NCBI GenBank assembly: GCA_026646655.1 | Contig: JAPKHT010000001.1 | Location: forward strand, 62,001 to 126,000 | Length of the DNA: 64,000 nt | Direction: 5' to 3' | Origin: JADLBR01 sp020847615 | Lineage (GTDB): Bacteria; Verrucomicrobiota; Verrucomicrobiia; JADLBR01 | In this document: positions 1-7,409 of the stretch, one piece after another | Numbering within the stretch: the first letter of the stretch is position 1 | How the letters are laid out: each line of letters starts with the position of its first letter | Made by a program: the position numbers and the translations under genes | The notes under the pieces: generated by a model | Told to the model about the DNA's origin: nothing | What the model saw: the letters and a program-made list of their open reading frames with translations, nothing else | The model's database searches: none

Positions 1-1533
1 CGCATCTGCGAACGCGAGCGCGACCCTCATGTTCGTCTCTTCGAAAGCGTCGGTGTCCCTGTACGCGATGCGCAACGTGGTCCCGGGGGTGATGGGCAGG
101 TTGGCCTGGTAGAGCCGCAGCTCACTGGCGGCATCCAGGTTACCGGCGATCCGCAGGCAGCTGCCCCCGGTGTAGGCGTCTTTCCAATACCACGCGGGCG
201 TGAGGCGGTTGGTGCTCGCCGTGTCCAGCGCCCATTGCCACGAGGGCAGGATATCCTGCGTGGTCAGATTGTGCCAGTTGAACACCACCCCATCGGCATC
301 GAGCGCCGGCCGCACGAGCGTTCCCCGCCAATAGAAACGGTTCCCGTGGCCGACGTTGAACCCGCTCACGAACGGCAGTTGCTGGAGCGGGCTCCACTCT
401 TGAACGTAGTGGGCCAGCCCCTCCCAATCCGTGTCGCTGGCGGTGTTCGGCGTATCGGAGGGATCCTCGTTCGGGCCCGCCCAGAACTTGCGCTCCCGCT
501 GGTAAAACAGTGTGCTGTCGTTCCCCGACTTATCGAAAGTCCAGTTAGGCTGATACAGCCCGACCGAGGCGCGGTGGGCGGCGCCATCAGGGAACAGGAA
601 GTTCCAGTTTGCGGCGGTGTCGTATCCGTCGGACTGAACGTCGACGCCGAAGTATAATTCGTACCGGCTGCGCGCCAATCCCGTGGCCGTGTTGGCGCCA
701 TTCGTGACATTGGCGGCAGACCACCCGAAGTCGGCGAAGAAAGTGTCGCTGACCAGCGTGCCGCCATCCTGGAAAAAGGCATCGTTGCTCGCATTGAGCG
801 TATTCTGCCACGAGACCGTCCCCGACTCCGTCATGGCGTCGTACCACATGATCCTGAGGCCCGAGTTCGATTGGATGTACTTAAGGAAATTGCGGACCTC
901 CGAGGCGAGCGCCGCGTCGCCGCCGCCGGTCTCTTGATTCACGAACCACCCGTCGAAACCGCAGTAATTGGCGATGGCTATCAATTTGTCAGCCACCGGG
1001 TACGTGGATCCCGTCTTCTGGACCATCGCCTGCACCCATTCGATTTTCCCGCCGTACGCCGTTGGCGGAAAAAAGACATTCCCGAACACCGGGACACCGC
1101 TGCGATGCCCCGCGTCGATCAGCGTGGGGTTGGGGGCGAGGATGATTCCCGCCCCGGCGGAACCCCCCCACATGACGATCTGGTCGAGGTACTGCCAGTG
1201 CGCGAAAGCGTAGTAGTCGAGGAAGCTTGCGGTGCGCTCGCCCTGGGAGGGGTTCTTGTTCGCCGCATGAAAGGACGAGAGCGCCGTCACGCCGCCCTCA
1301 CCCGAACGGGCGTGGGCATTGATCTTGAAGGCCGGATTACGACCCCTGGGAGCTAGCGTCGTGCCGGAACGCATGTAGGGGGCGTCGGGGTCAGTCGAGA
1401 GGTCGTAGTTCAGGATGAAATTCGGCTCGGTGTCCTTGAGGTGCCAAAGCCCGGCGTAAGGCTGGCCGGGCGGCGCCGCGCCCAAGGCCGCGCCTAGAAC
1501 ACACAGGGAAGCGAAGAGTCCGGCTCGCCTCAT
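1..1533 (-). CDS. GH85-like endo-beta-N-acetylglucosaminidase, 3' end outside window
   Basis: The frame opens with ATG at 1533 and stays open for 511 codons to the left edge, so the C-terminus is missing. A signal peptide (MRRAGLFASLCVLGAALGAA) is followed by a GH85-type TIM barrel. The family hallmark GFDGWFVNQET lies at about residues 192-202; Asn199 and Glu201 match the GH85 pair in which Asn positions the substrate acetamido group and Glu is the acid/base. YFGVDVQSDGYD further on also resembles the family. Known GH85 enzymes cut between the two core GlcNAc residues of N-glycans, so this one probably releases N-glycans outside the cytoplasm. The C-terminal part seen here looks like the start of a beta-sandwich. 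No convincing Shine-Dalgarno sequence precedes the start. Confidence 0.8.
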   Translation of the reverse strand, partial: MRRAGLFASLCVLGAALGAAPPGQPYAGLWHLKDTEPNFILNYDLSTDPDAPYMRSGTTLAPRGRNPAFKINAHARSGEGGVTALSSFHAANKNPSQGERTASFLDYYAFAHWQYLDQIVMWGGSAGAGIILAPNPTLIDAGHRSGVPVFGNVFFPPTAYGGKIEWVQAMVQKTGSTYPVADKLIAIANYCGFDGWFVNQETGGGDAALASEVRNFLKYIQSNSGLRIMWYDAMTESGTVSWQNTLNASNDAFFQDGGTLVSDTFFADFGWSAANVTNGANTATGLARSRYELYFGVDVQSDGYDTAANWNFLFPDGAAHRASVGLYQPNWTFDKSGNDSTLFYQRERKFWAGPNEDPSDTPNTASDTDWEGLAHYVQEWSPLQQLPFVSGFNVGHGNRFYWRGTLVRPALDADGVVFNWHNLTTQDILPSWQWALDTASTNRLTPAWYWKDAYTGGSCLRIAGNLDAASELRLYQANLPITPGTTLRIAYRDTDAFEETNMRVALAFADA

Positions 1534-1665
1534 GGGTTCACGTGAGCGGGCGTGGCGCCACCGCCGCCGTCCGCGCACGGACGGCCAGAGGGTTAGAAAC
1601 GGCAGTCTCGACCACGCTCCATAGTATCAGTTCTCGCGATAGAGGTCGAGGTCCGGGGTCACCGA

Positions 1666-1780
1666 GGTAGGTCCGGGGTCGGACCACGGGATTCGTTGAA
1701 GTGAAAGGGAGTTGGCAGTGGGCGGGGGGCGGTTTCGGGGCCTTGGGGGCGATTTTCGGGCATGTGTTTTGGCCCTAAGG
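1666..1780 (+). repeat. Diverged repeat, copy A (upstream of RAYT remnant)
   Basis: This segment resembles 7147-7252. Shared landmarks in the same order are GGTCGGACCAC, then GAA-TGAAAGGG, then a tract of the form GGTT-GGGG-CTTGG-ATTTTCG, then GGCAT, then GGCC-TAA. Copy A leads directly into the RAYT remnant, so it may be the 5' flank of that transposable unit. Identity is patchy and was judged by eye. Confidence 0.45.
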
Positions 1781-1788
1781 GGTGGGGC

Positions 1789-1896
1789 ATGATGCTGCGC
1801 GTCCATCGGAAGATGTTGGCTGGGCAGATCTATCACGTGACGCGCCGATGCCATGACCGGTGATTCGTGTTTCAGTTTGCCCGGGATCGGGACCGG
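1789..1896 (+). pseudogene. Remnant of a REP-associated tyrosine transposase (RAYT, Y1_Tnp)
   Basis: From ATG 1789 the frame reads a short leader and then GQIYHVTRRCHDR, a TGA stop at 1861-1863, and then FVFQFARDRDR in the same frame. This matches the N-terminus of RAYT/IS200-like transposases, which typically reads (I/V)-(Y/W)-H-(V/I)-T-x-R-C-H-x-R-x-F-L-x-x-F-A-x-D-R. Past about 1896 the resemblance is lost, and the catalytic HUH motif and Tyr are absent, so the gene is dead by both nonsense and truncation. RAYTs mobilise REP palindromes with a GTAG/GGAG foot, and such elements occur in this window. Confidence 0.7.
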
Positions 1897-2173
1897 CACC
1901 TTGACGGTGAGGACCGTCGTCCAGCCCGATTTTCGCCGTCCGCTATGGGACCGCTCTGGGTTAGAATCGTTGACCCCGGAGCCATGGGGTGATTGATTTG
2001 TATCCGTCCGATAGTAACAGACGCGCATGAGACTCGCATGGTTTCGAGGGTGCCCCCCGGGCGGGGCGCGAGGCCAAGCGTGCGGCGCGGGCCACCGTGA
2101 CACGGAATCTCAATCAGTATGCGGGCAACCCTCGCCGGGGGGCCTCCCCCGGGGAGGCGCTCTTCTCGTTCCC

Positions 2174-3478
2174 ATGAGTGGTCGGTTGAAGGTCGCGATG
2201 TGGGGCCTGTTCGCGTGGGTGGCTTGCTCTGAAGATAGGGCCCATGCTGAGCACATGAGGTCCGATGCCCGAACTGTGGCAGAACTGACCGACCTCCGCG
2301 CCATGAGGGGCCGGTGGCTCGGCGAAGGCGACGGGCGGGCCTTGTCGCTGGTGGTCACGGCCTCCGGCCGGACCAACTACGCGTGGTGCACGATCCCCAT
2401 GTCGGTCGCGGGCTGGGATCTGGCCGCGCGGGAAACCGTCGAGGCGGAGATCGCCAACTGCGGCAATAGGCCGACGGAAGTGATGCTCTGGGTGGTGGGG
2501 CGCCGCGGCTGGGACGCGGTCGCCGATCATGCCACCTTGGCCCCCGGGGAATCGCGCGGGTTCTCGTGTCGATTGAGGGAGACCTTTCCGGATGGGACGC
2601 CAAAGGTCGATCCCCTCCAGATCAAGCAAGTGCAGGTCATGGTGCCCAAGGCGCTCGAAGGAGCGGCCATCGAGGTGCGCGGGTTGGGGGTGGGGGGAAG
2701 CGCGTCGCCGTGGCAGCGGCCGGCGGCGCGGGTCGATGTGCCGGATATGGACAATGGCCCGCCGGCGCCTGGGCGGCGAGTGCGCTACCATCTGGAGGGA
2801 CACGAAGCCAGCGGCATCTACGCCGCGCTCTATCTGCCGGAGGATTGGAGGGCGGACGGGCACTTTCCGGTGATCGTGGAGTATCCCGGGAACATCTTCT
2901 ATACCCCGGGATGCTACTCGACGGGCCGCCCCGAGCAGTGTGTGATCGGCTACGGGATGACGCGGGGGAGGGGAACGATTTGGATCAGCCTGCCCTTTGT
3001 GGATCTCGCGGCGGGAACGATCGCCGAAGACGGGTGGGGCGATGCCGATGCGACGGCGCAATACGCCGTGCGCGCGGTCGAGGAGATCTGTCAAAGGTTC
3101 GGCGGCGACCGCAACAACGTGGTGCTCGCCGGATTCTCGCGCGGGGCGATCGCCTGCGGGTACATCGGGCTGCGCAATGACCGCATCGCAAAGCTATGGA
3201 AGGGATTCCACGCCTGCCAGCACTACGATGGCGATGGTTGGCGCGGCGCTACCATGCCCGGCGCCATGGAGCGGGCCCGTCGATTCTCTGGGCGCGCCAT
3301 CATCCACACCGACAATCAACCGGGGCCCTTCCGGGAACTCATGGCCGAGACGCGCGCCGAGGTCACATTCCTCCGGTCTGGACTCGGCGCTCACGCCTGC
3401 GCGATGTTTCTGGACGATCGGCCATCCACCCGCGAATTGCGCGATTGGTACGCGGGGCTGACCCGGAAGTCCCCGTAA
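2174..3478 (+). CDS. Secreted alpha/beta hydrolase (esterase-like)
   Basis: The 434-residue product starts at ATG 2174, where an n-region, hydrophobic core and AHA cleavage site make a clean signal peptide; a longer frame from 2027 would add 49 unlikely residues. Residues about 60-210 look like a beta-sandwich of carbohydrate-binding type. The C-terminal half is an alpha/beta-hydrolase with nucleophile elbow GFSRG (Ser322) and a candidate catalytic His407 in GLGAHAC. The substrate cannot be read from sequence; an ester-linked polysaccharide substituent is plausible from the neighbourhood. Its TAA stop is formed by the head of a degenerate REP element. It is convergent with the response regulator gene. 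Confidence 0.65.
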   Translation: MSGRLKVAMWGLFAWVACSEDRAHAEHMRSDARTVAELTDLRAMRGRWLGEGDGRALSLVVTASGRTNYAWCTIPMSVAGWDLAARETVEAEIANCGNRPTEVMLWVVGRRGWDAVADHATLAPGESRGFSCRLRETFPDGTPKVDPLQIKQVQVMVPKALEGAAIEVRGLGVGGSASPWQRPAARVDVPDMDNGPPAPGRRVRYHLEGHEASGIYAALYLPEDWRADGHFPVIVEYPGNIFYTPGCYSTGRPEQCVIGYGMTRGRGTIWISLPFVDLAAGTIAEDGWGDADATAQYAVRAVEEICQRFGGDRNNVVLAGFSRGAIACGYIGLRNDRIAKLWKGFHACQHYDGDGWRGATMPGAMERARRFSGRAIIHTDNQPGPFRELMAETRAEVTFLRSGLGAHACAMFLDDRPSTRELRDWYAGLTRKSP

Positions 3479-3522
3479 CCGAACGCGTCAGCGTTTGGTC
3501 GCCCATCGCCAGAGGCGATCGG
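3475..3522 (+). repeat. REP element R1 (degenerate head and loop)
   Basis: The head is GTAA at 3475-3478 where other copies have GTAG. It is followed by CCGAACGC, loop GTCA and GCGTTTGG (3479-3498). A second hairpin ATCGCC-AGA-GGCGAT sits at 3505-3519. Both the foot and the GNRA-type loop are mutated, as expected for a decayed copy. Confidence 0.75.
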
Positions 3523-3555
3523 CTATGTCCTTCGGTAACGCTTGTGGTCCGCGCG

Positions 3556-4215
3556 TCACGACGGTGGCTTCTCCGCGGAATTCCTATAGCGCGCGATGAC
3601 CTCGCGGCGGCTGCGGACGTGGAGTTTCTCGTAGATGCGGCGGACGTAGGTGGCCACCGTCGAGATGGAGATCCCCAGTTCGTCCGCGATCTCCTTGTAC
3701 GCGAGCCCATTCACAAGGAACTCCAGCACCTGCCGTTCCCGGGGCCCCAGGGCCACTTCCGGGGGCGCCGCCTCCGCCGCGCGCGATGGCGGGGGCGCGC
3801 GATGGAAGAACTCGATGACTTGCCGCGCGATGCCGGGGCTCATCGGCACGCCGCCGGACCGGATCTCGCGGATGGCGGCAAGCAACCGCTCGGGCCTGAC
3901 CGGCTTGACCAGATAGCCGTGGGCCCCGGCCGCGAGCGCCTGGAAGATCGTTTCGGGATCCTGATAGACCGTCAGCATGAGGATCTCGGCATCGGGGAGC
4001 CTTGGCGCGATCTGCGCCACGCACTCCACGCCGCTGACATCGGGGAGGTTGATGTCCATGAGGATCACGTCCGGGGTCAGCGGCGGGACGCCGGCGATGG
4101 CGCCCGCGCCGTCCGAGAACACGCCGACGCGCTGGCAATCTTTGGCGTTGTCGAGCGCCTCGGTCAGGACGCGGCGGAGGCGGGCGTCGTCCTCGATGAT
4201 GGCCACGCGGATCAT
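3556..4215 (-). CDS. NarL/FixJ-family response regulator
   Basis: The 219-residue protein has a receiver domain (residues about 1-118) with acidic pocket Asp9/Asp10, phosphoacceptor Asp54 in ILMDINLP and conserved Lys104 in YLVKP. A LuxR-type helix-turn-helix follows (about 155-212, LGPRERQVLEFLVNGLAYKE). It is the DNA-binding partner of the histidine kinase encoded just upstream: the kinase stop and this ATG are 4 nt apart, so they form one operon. Phosphorylation should control DNA binding; targets are not visible, but the adjacent carbohydrate genes are obvious candidates. Confidence 0.9.
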   Translation of the reverse strand: MIRVAIIEDDARLRRVLTEALDNAKDCQRVGVFSDGAGAIAGVPPLTPDVILMDINLPDVSGVECVAQIAPRLPDAEILMLTVYQDPETIFQALAAGAHGYLVKPVRPERLLAAIREIRSGGVPMSPGIARQVIEFFHRAPPPSRAAEAAPPEVALGPRERQVLEFLVNGLAYKEIADELGISISTVATYVRRIYEKLHVRSRREVIARYRNSAEKPPS

Positions 4216-4219
4216 GACG

Positions 4220-5983
4220 TTATCCTTGCGGTGTCGTGTCGCATAGCGCGGGATGGGCCAGCGGGGCGCAGAACTCGAGCCGCGTGCCGCCGCCGGGGCG
4301 GCTTTCGAGGTGAAATTCGCCGCCGATCTCTTCCATGCGGCGGCGCATGTTCTCGATCCCCTCGTGCGCGCCAGCCGCGACCGGGGCGCCGGGATCGAAG
4401 CCGCGGCCATCGTCCTGGACCGACACCCGGAGATTCCCGCCCTCCGCGAGAATCCCGATCCGCACGAGGCTCGGGCCGGCATGTTTGGCGGCGTTATGGA
4501 GCGCCTCCCGCAGCGCCATCAGGAAGTGGTGGCGCACTCTTCCGGCGAGGGCGAGTTCGGGCAGCTGGCGCGGGACATCGAGGCGGACGCGGAGCCCTGC
4601 GGCCTCGCAGAATTTCGCCGTGTATTCGGTGAGGTAGCTGGCGAAATGCCTGAGGTTGTCGTTGGCCGGGTTGGTCGCCCAGACGATGCCGTCCACGCTG
4701 CGGGCCAATTCCGTGGCAGATTCCCGGATGCGTTCGACGCGCCCGCGGGTCTCCGCCGAGGGTTTCTGCCCGAGATCGCCGAGGACCCAGTCGCTCTGCA
4801 TGGCGATCTCCGCGAGCCCGGCGCCGACGTCGTCGTGCAGGTCGCGGGCGATCCGGGCCCGTTCGCGCTCCATGGCCTGCTCGCGCTCGAGTTTGGCCAG
4901 GCGGCGCTGCATCCGGCGTCGGGCCACGACTTGGCGCGCCCAGAGGGTGGCGCCCCCGGCCAGCACCGCGAGCCCGACCCAAAACTGTGGCCGATGATAC
5001 AGGGGCGCGAACACCTCGACCGGCAGAGAGACCTCCTCGCCCGTGAGTTCGCCACTGGCCTTGGCGGTCGCCACCCGGAACCAATAGAGGCCCGGCTTCA
5101 ACCGCGCGTAGGTGGCATGGCCCGGGCTGCTCCCGCCAATGGTATGGGCGGTCTCCCACTCCAGCGTCACCCGATCCCCCGGTGCCATCGGAATATCGTT
5201 GCCCGTGGCCCAGTTGCCGAATGCGGACGGATCGTCGTCCCAGATCACAAGGATCGGGTGAGGTGACGGGGTCGGCCGCACCAACAGCTGGGCCAGCTCG
5301 CCCCGCGAGCCCTCGCGGACCCACTGGCCGGGGGATCCCAGCGGATGCGTCAGATCGCTGCCATGGCTGACACCCAGATCAAAATCCCTGGTTCGCTCCC
5401 CTGCCGCCGAATGCACGCGGACCCGCACGGCATCCACGCCGAGAACACCCATGCCGGCCTGGCCGCCGTGGGAGATGAAGGAAATTCTCACCGTGGCGGA
5501 TCGCTCGGGCGCCACCGCCTCGCCCCTCCGCGAAACGAAGTCCGACGCCTCGATGGTGTCTCGCCATCCCGGCGATTCCCCCACCATCTCGAACTCGGTG
5601 CTGCCGACGATCGCGTGGCGCCGGTCGAGGAAATAGATGATGGCCCGCATCTTGACGGGAAGATCCCGCCATGCGCTGTCATGGCCCTCGAGCCGATAGC
5701 GCAGCCGCGATGTGGGGCCGCCGCCGGGTCCGGCCTCCTCGAAATGGAAACCCACGGAGCGGGCGGTGGAGGGCACCGCGACTGGCTCGGGGGCGCGCGA
5801 GTCGCCCGAGGCGACCTCCTGGGAGCGGCCGTCGATATCGACCCGCGCGACCCGGATGTCGCACCCGCCGCGCTCGCCCGTCATGGAGAGAGCGCACGCC
5901 AGCAAGCCCGGGAGCATTGGCGTTCTGCGCACGATCGCCTTAGGAATATCAGAACCCACGGTTACCCACAATGGACGATCCAT
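4220..5983 (-). CDS. Sensor histidine kinase, HisKA_3 type
   Basis: A large N-terminal sensory part (about residues 60-320) comes first, then a Y_Y_Y-like segment (GLYWFRVATAKA). One membrane helix follows at about 331-352, then a dimerisation domain with phospho-accepting His383 in RIARDLHDDVGAG and a C-terminal ATPase with N box (EALHNAAKHA) and G1 box (DDGRGFD). This is the kinase class that pairs with NarL-type regulators, and its partner lies 4 nt downstream. The sensor probably faces the periplasm. Start is uncertain: ATG 5983 is used here, ATG 5917 directly precedes a hydrophobic segment, and a start at 6025 would run through a perfect palindrome better read as an operator. The divergent neighbour is the SGNH hydrolase. 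Confidence 0.85.
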   Translation of the reverse strand: MDRPLWVTVGSDIPKAIVRRTPMLPGLLACALSMTGERGGCDIRVARVDIDGRSQEVASGDSRAPEPVAVPSTARSVGFHFEEAGPGGGPTSRLRYRLEGHDSAWRDLPVKMRAIIYFLDRRHAIVGSTEFEMVGESPGWRDTIEASDFVSRRGEAVAPERSATVRISFISHGGQAGMGVLGVDAVRVRVHSAAGERTRDFDLGVSHGSDLTHPLGSPGQWVREGSRGELAQLLVRPTPSPHPILVIWDDDPSAFGNWATGNDIPMAPGDRVTLEWETAHTIGGSSPGHATYARLKPGLYWFRVATAKASGELTGEEVSLPVEVFAPLYHRPQFWVGLAVLAGGATLWARQVVARRRMQRRLAKLEREQAMERERARIARDLHDDVGAGLAEIAMQSDWVLGDLGQKPSAETRGRVERIRESATELARSVDGIVWATNPANDNLRHFASYLTEYTAKFCEAAGLRVRLDVPRQLPELALAGRVRHHFLMALREALHNAAKHAGPSLVRIGILAEGGNLRVSVQDDGRGFDPGAPVAAGAHEGIENMRRRMEEIGGEFHLESRPGGGTRLEFCAPLAHPALCDTTPQG

Positions 5984-5990
5984 CGCGCCG

Positions 5991-6009
5991 TGTCGCAAAT
6001 TTTGCGACA
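5991..6009. promoter_or_regulatory. 19-bp perfect palindrome, candidate operator
   Basis: TGTCGCAAATTTTGCGACA is a perfect 9-1-9 palindrome lying between the divergent histidine kinase and SGNH hydrolase genes, 57 bp before the latter's ATG. A one-mismatch relative lies at 34836-34854, also upstream of a gene. Position and symmetry fit a dimeric repressor or activator site; the binding protein is unknown. Confidence 0.55.
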
Positions 6010-6065
6010 TGCCAGCGGCGGGCAAAAATGCAACGCTTCCCGATCAAGTTCGTGAGGTGGATGTC

Positions 6066-6947
6066 ATGATAAGGCGCGTCTCGTTCGTTTCGATTCTGCT
6101 CGCGGGCGTCGCGGTCGCGTGCGCGCTGGATTACCCCTATACCCCGTACAACGAGGGCAAGATGGACCCCCAGTTGACGGGCTGGCCGCTGACGGAAGAG
6201 GAGAAGGCGTACGTCCTGCTCGCGGAGCACGACCGGCGACCGGGGCGCGAGGCGAACCAGCACCTGCCCGCGATGTGGCCCGTGACGCCGTCGGCGGGGA
6301 ACTGGGGCGGGACGAGCTGGCTCGACACGCACGCGAAACTGGTGGAGACCGTTCAGGCGAGCCAGGGTCCGATCGACGTGCTGCTGGTCGGCGACAGCAT
6401 CACCATGCAGTGGGGCGCGGCGTGGGGAAACCACTTCCCCGGCCTGAAGACCGTCAACATCGGCATCGGCGGCGACAAGACCCAGAACGTGCTCTGGCGA
6501 CTCGACCACGGCGGTGTCGAGGGCCTCCGTCCCCGGCTCGTGGTGCTGCTCATCGGCAACAACAACATGTTCTTCACGCCGGAGACCGGCCTCGAGGCGG
6601 CGGCCAAGGGCATCGAGACGTGCGTGGAGAATCTGCGCGAGAAGTTCCCCGACGCGCCCCTCGTGGCCGTGAAGATCCTCCCCGCGCACGCCCCGGGCAA
6701 CCGCTTCTACGAGGACATCAAGAGGACGAATGCGGCGCTCGACGCCCTGCTGCCCGGCGGCGACCCGAAGGTCCACGTGCTGGATATCTGGGGCGAGATG
6801 GTCAATGCCGACGGTACCCTCAAGGCGGGCCTCTTCACGCCCGACAACATCCACCTGACGCAGGAGGGGGGGTACGCGCTGTACGCCATCCGGCTGAAGC
6901 CGATGGTGGAGCACCTTCTCAACAAGGAATGGAGTCCCGGAGAATGA
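6066..6947 (+). CDS. Secreted SGNH/GDSL hydrolase
   Basis: The 293-residue protein starts at ATG 6066 behind a GAGGTGG ribosome-binding site, with signal peptide MIRRVSFVSILLAGVAVACA. SGNH blocks are in order: GDSIT with nucleophile Ser111, NIGIGGDKTQNVLWRL (block II Gly), LIGNNN (block III Asn) and DNIHL with Asp260 and His263. It most resembles the PAF-acetylhydrolase IB beta-like branch, often deacetylases or acyl esterases acting on carbohydrates. The substrate is not known. It overlaps the next small gene by ATGA. Confidence 0.85.
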   Translation: MIRRVSFVSILLAGVAVACALDYPYTPYNEGKMDPQLTGWPLTEEEKAYVLLAEHDRRPGREANQHLPAMWPVTPSAGNWGGTSWLDTHAKLVETVQASQGPIDVLLVGDSITMQWGAAWGNHFPGLKTVNIGIGGDKTQNVLWRLDHGGVEGLRPRLVVLLIGNNNMFFTPETGLEAAAKGIETCVENLREKFPDAPLVAVKILPAHAPGNRFYEDIKRTNAALDALLPGGDPKVHVLDIWGEMVNADGTLKAGLFTPDNIHLTQEGGYALYAIRLKPMVEHLLNKEWSPGE

Positions 6948-7114
6948 GATTCACAAACATCGCGCTCGTCGTCTTCGCGGTATTGATCTGCGTCCTCAGC
7001 CTGGCTTCGGTTGCTCTGGAGCTGGCGATTTCCGCGGGGAAGCCAACTTCTCTGCCGGCGGCCTCGGCCGGCCTGTTCCTGGGCCCTGGGCTGTTGATGG
7101 TGCTCCTCAGTTAG
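6944..7114 (+). CDS. Small membrane protein, 56 residues
   Basis: The ORF begins in the ATGA overlap at the end of the SGNH hydrolase gene, with GGAG at 6931-6934 as a well-placed ribosome-binding site. The product is almost wholly hydrophobic: one helix at about residues 5-30 and a second at about 38-55. No family is recognised. The coupling and ribosome-binding site argue that it is real, but its length makes this tentative. Confidence 0.5.
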   Translation: MRFTNIALVVFAVLICVLSLASVALELAISAGKPTSLPAASAGLFLGPGLLMVLLS

Positions 7115-7150
7115 TTTTGATTCGGGTTTTGATTCGGGTTTTGATTCGGG
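7115..7150 (+). repeat. Three tandem 12-bp repeats
   Basis: TTTTGATTCGGG occurs three times without mismatch at 7115-7126, 7127-7138 and 7139-7150, starting directly after the TAG of the small membrane gene and leading into repeat copy B. Confidence 0.85.
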
Positions 7151-7252
7151 TCGGACCACAGGTTTTTCTAGGGCGCCAACAAGTTACGAATGGAAAGGGG
7201 TCGGTTCTGGGGTCTTGGAGCCATTTTCGCGGGGCATTTCGGGCCTCTAACG
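7147..7252 (+). repeat. Diverged repeat, copy B
   Basis: This is the counterpart of 1666-1780, with GGTCGGACCAC, GAATGGAAAGGG and CTTGGAGCCATTTTCG followed by GGGCCTCTAA. Here no transposase follows; instead the palindrome at 7254 does. It is probably a remnant of the same class of element. Confidence 0.45.
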
Positions 7253-7253
7253 T

Positions 7254-7289
7254 GCATATTTCACGCGCATGCGCGAAATATGCAGGCTA
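7254..7289. repeat. Palindromic repeat with GCAGGCTA tail, copy 1
   Basis: Arms GCATATTTC (7254-7262) and GAAATATGC (7275-7283) flank a GC-rich self-complementary core (GCGCATGCGC); the tail AGGCTA follows. A related copy lies at 62380-62412, sharing GCGCATGCGC, GAAAT(A/T)TGCAGGCTA and a comparable intergenic position. Confidence 0.65.
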
Positions 7290-7409
7290 AGGGATAGATT
7301 GCGCGCATGCCGCCAGCGAATCGCTACAACGGGCGGGGGGCAAGCGCAGGAGCGGTGGACAACCCCCCGCCCGCCCGATACGGTGCGGCCCTGGACACCA
7401 CCTGAGAAA

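Larger units (their letters stand above)
1534..2173. other. 640-bp gene-poor stretch with mobile-element debris
   Basis: No intact gene is credible here. It holds the RAYT remnant at 1789-1896 and, just upstream, about 110 bp related to the stretch at 7147-7252. Frames on either strand through it are rich in Pro and Arg and look like GC-driven artefacts. Confidence 0.6.

Noticed and set aside
2027..2173. 49-residue N-terminal extension of the hydrolase gene
   Set aside because: The extension is Gly/Arg/Pro-rich, lies in repeat-bearing DNA, and would bury the good signal peptide that starts at 2174.
7115..7150. Possible CRISPR array from three short repeats
   Set aside because: The 12-bp units are directly adjacent with no spacers, and no cas gene is nearby. 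No other CRISPR-like array was seen.
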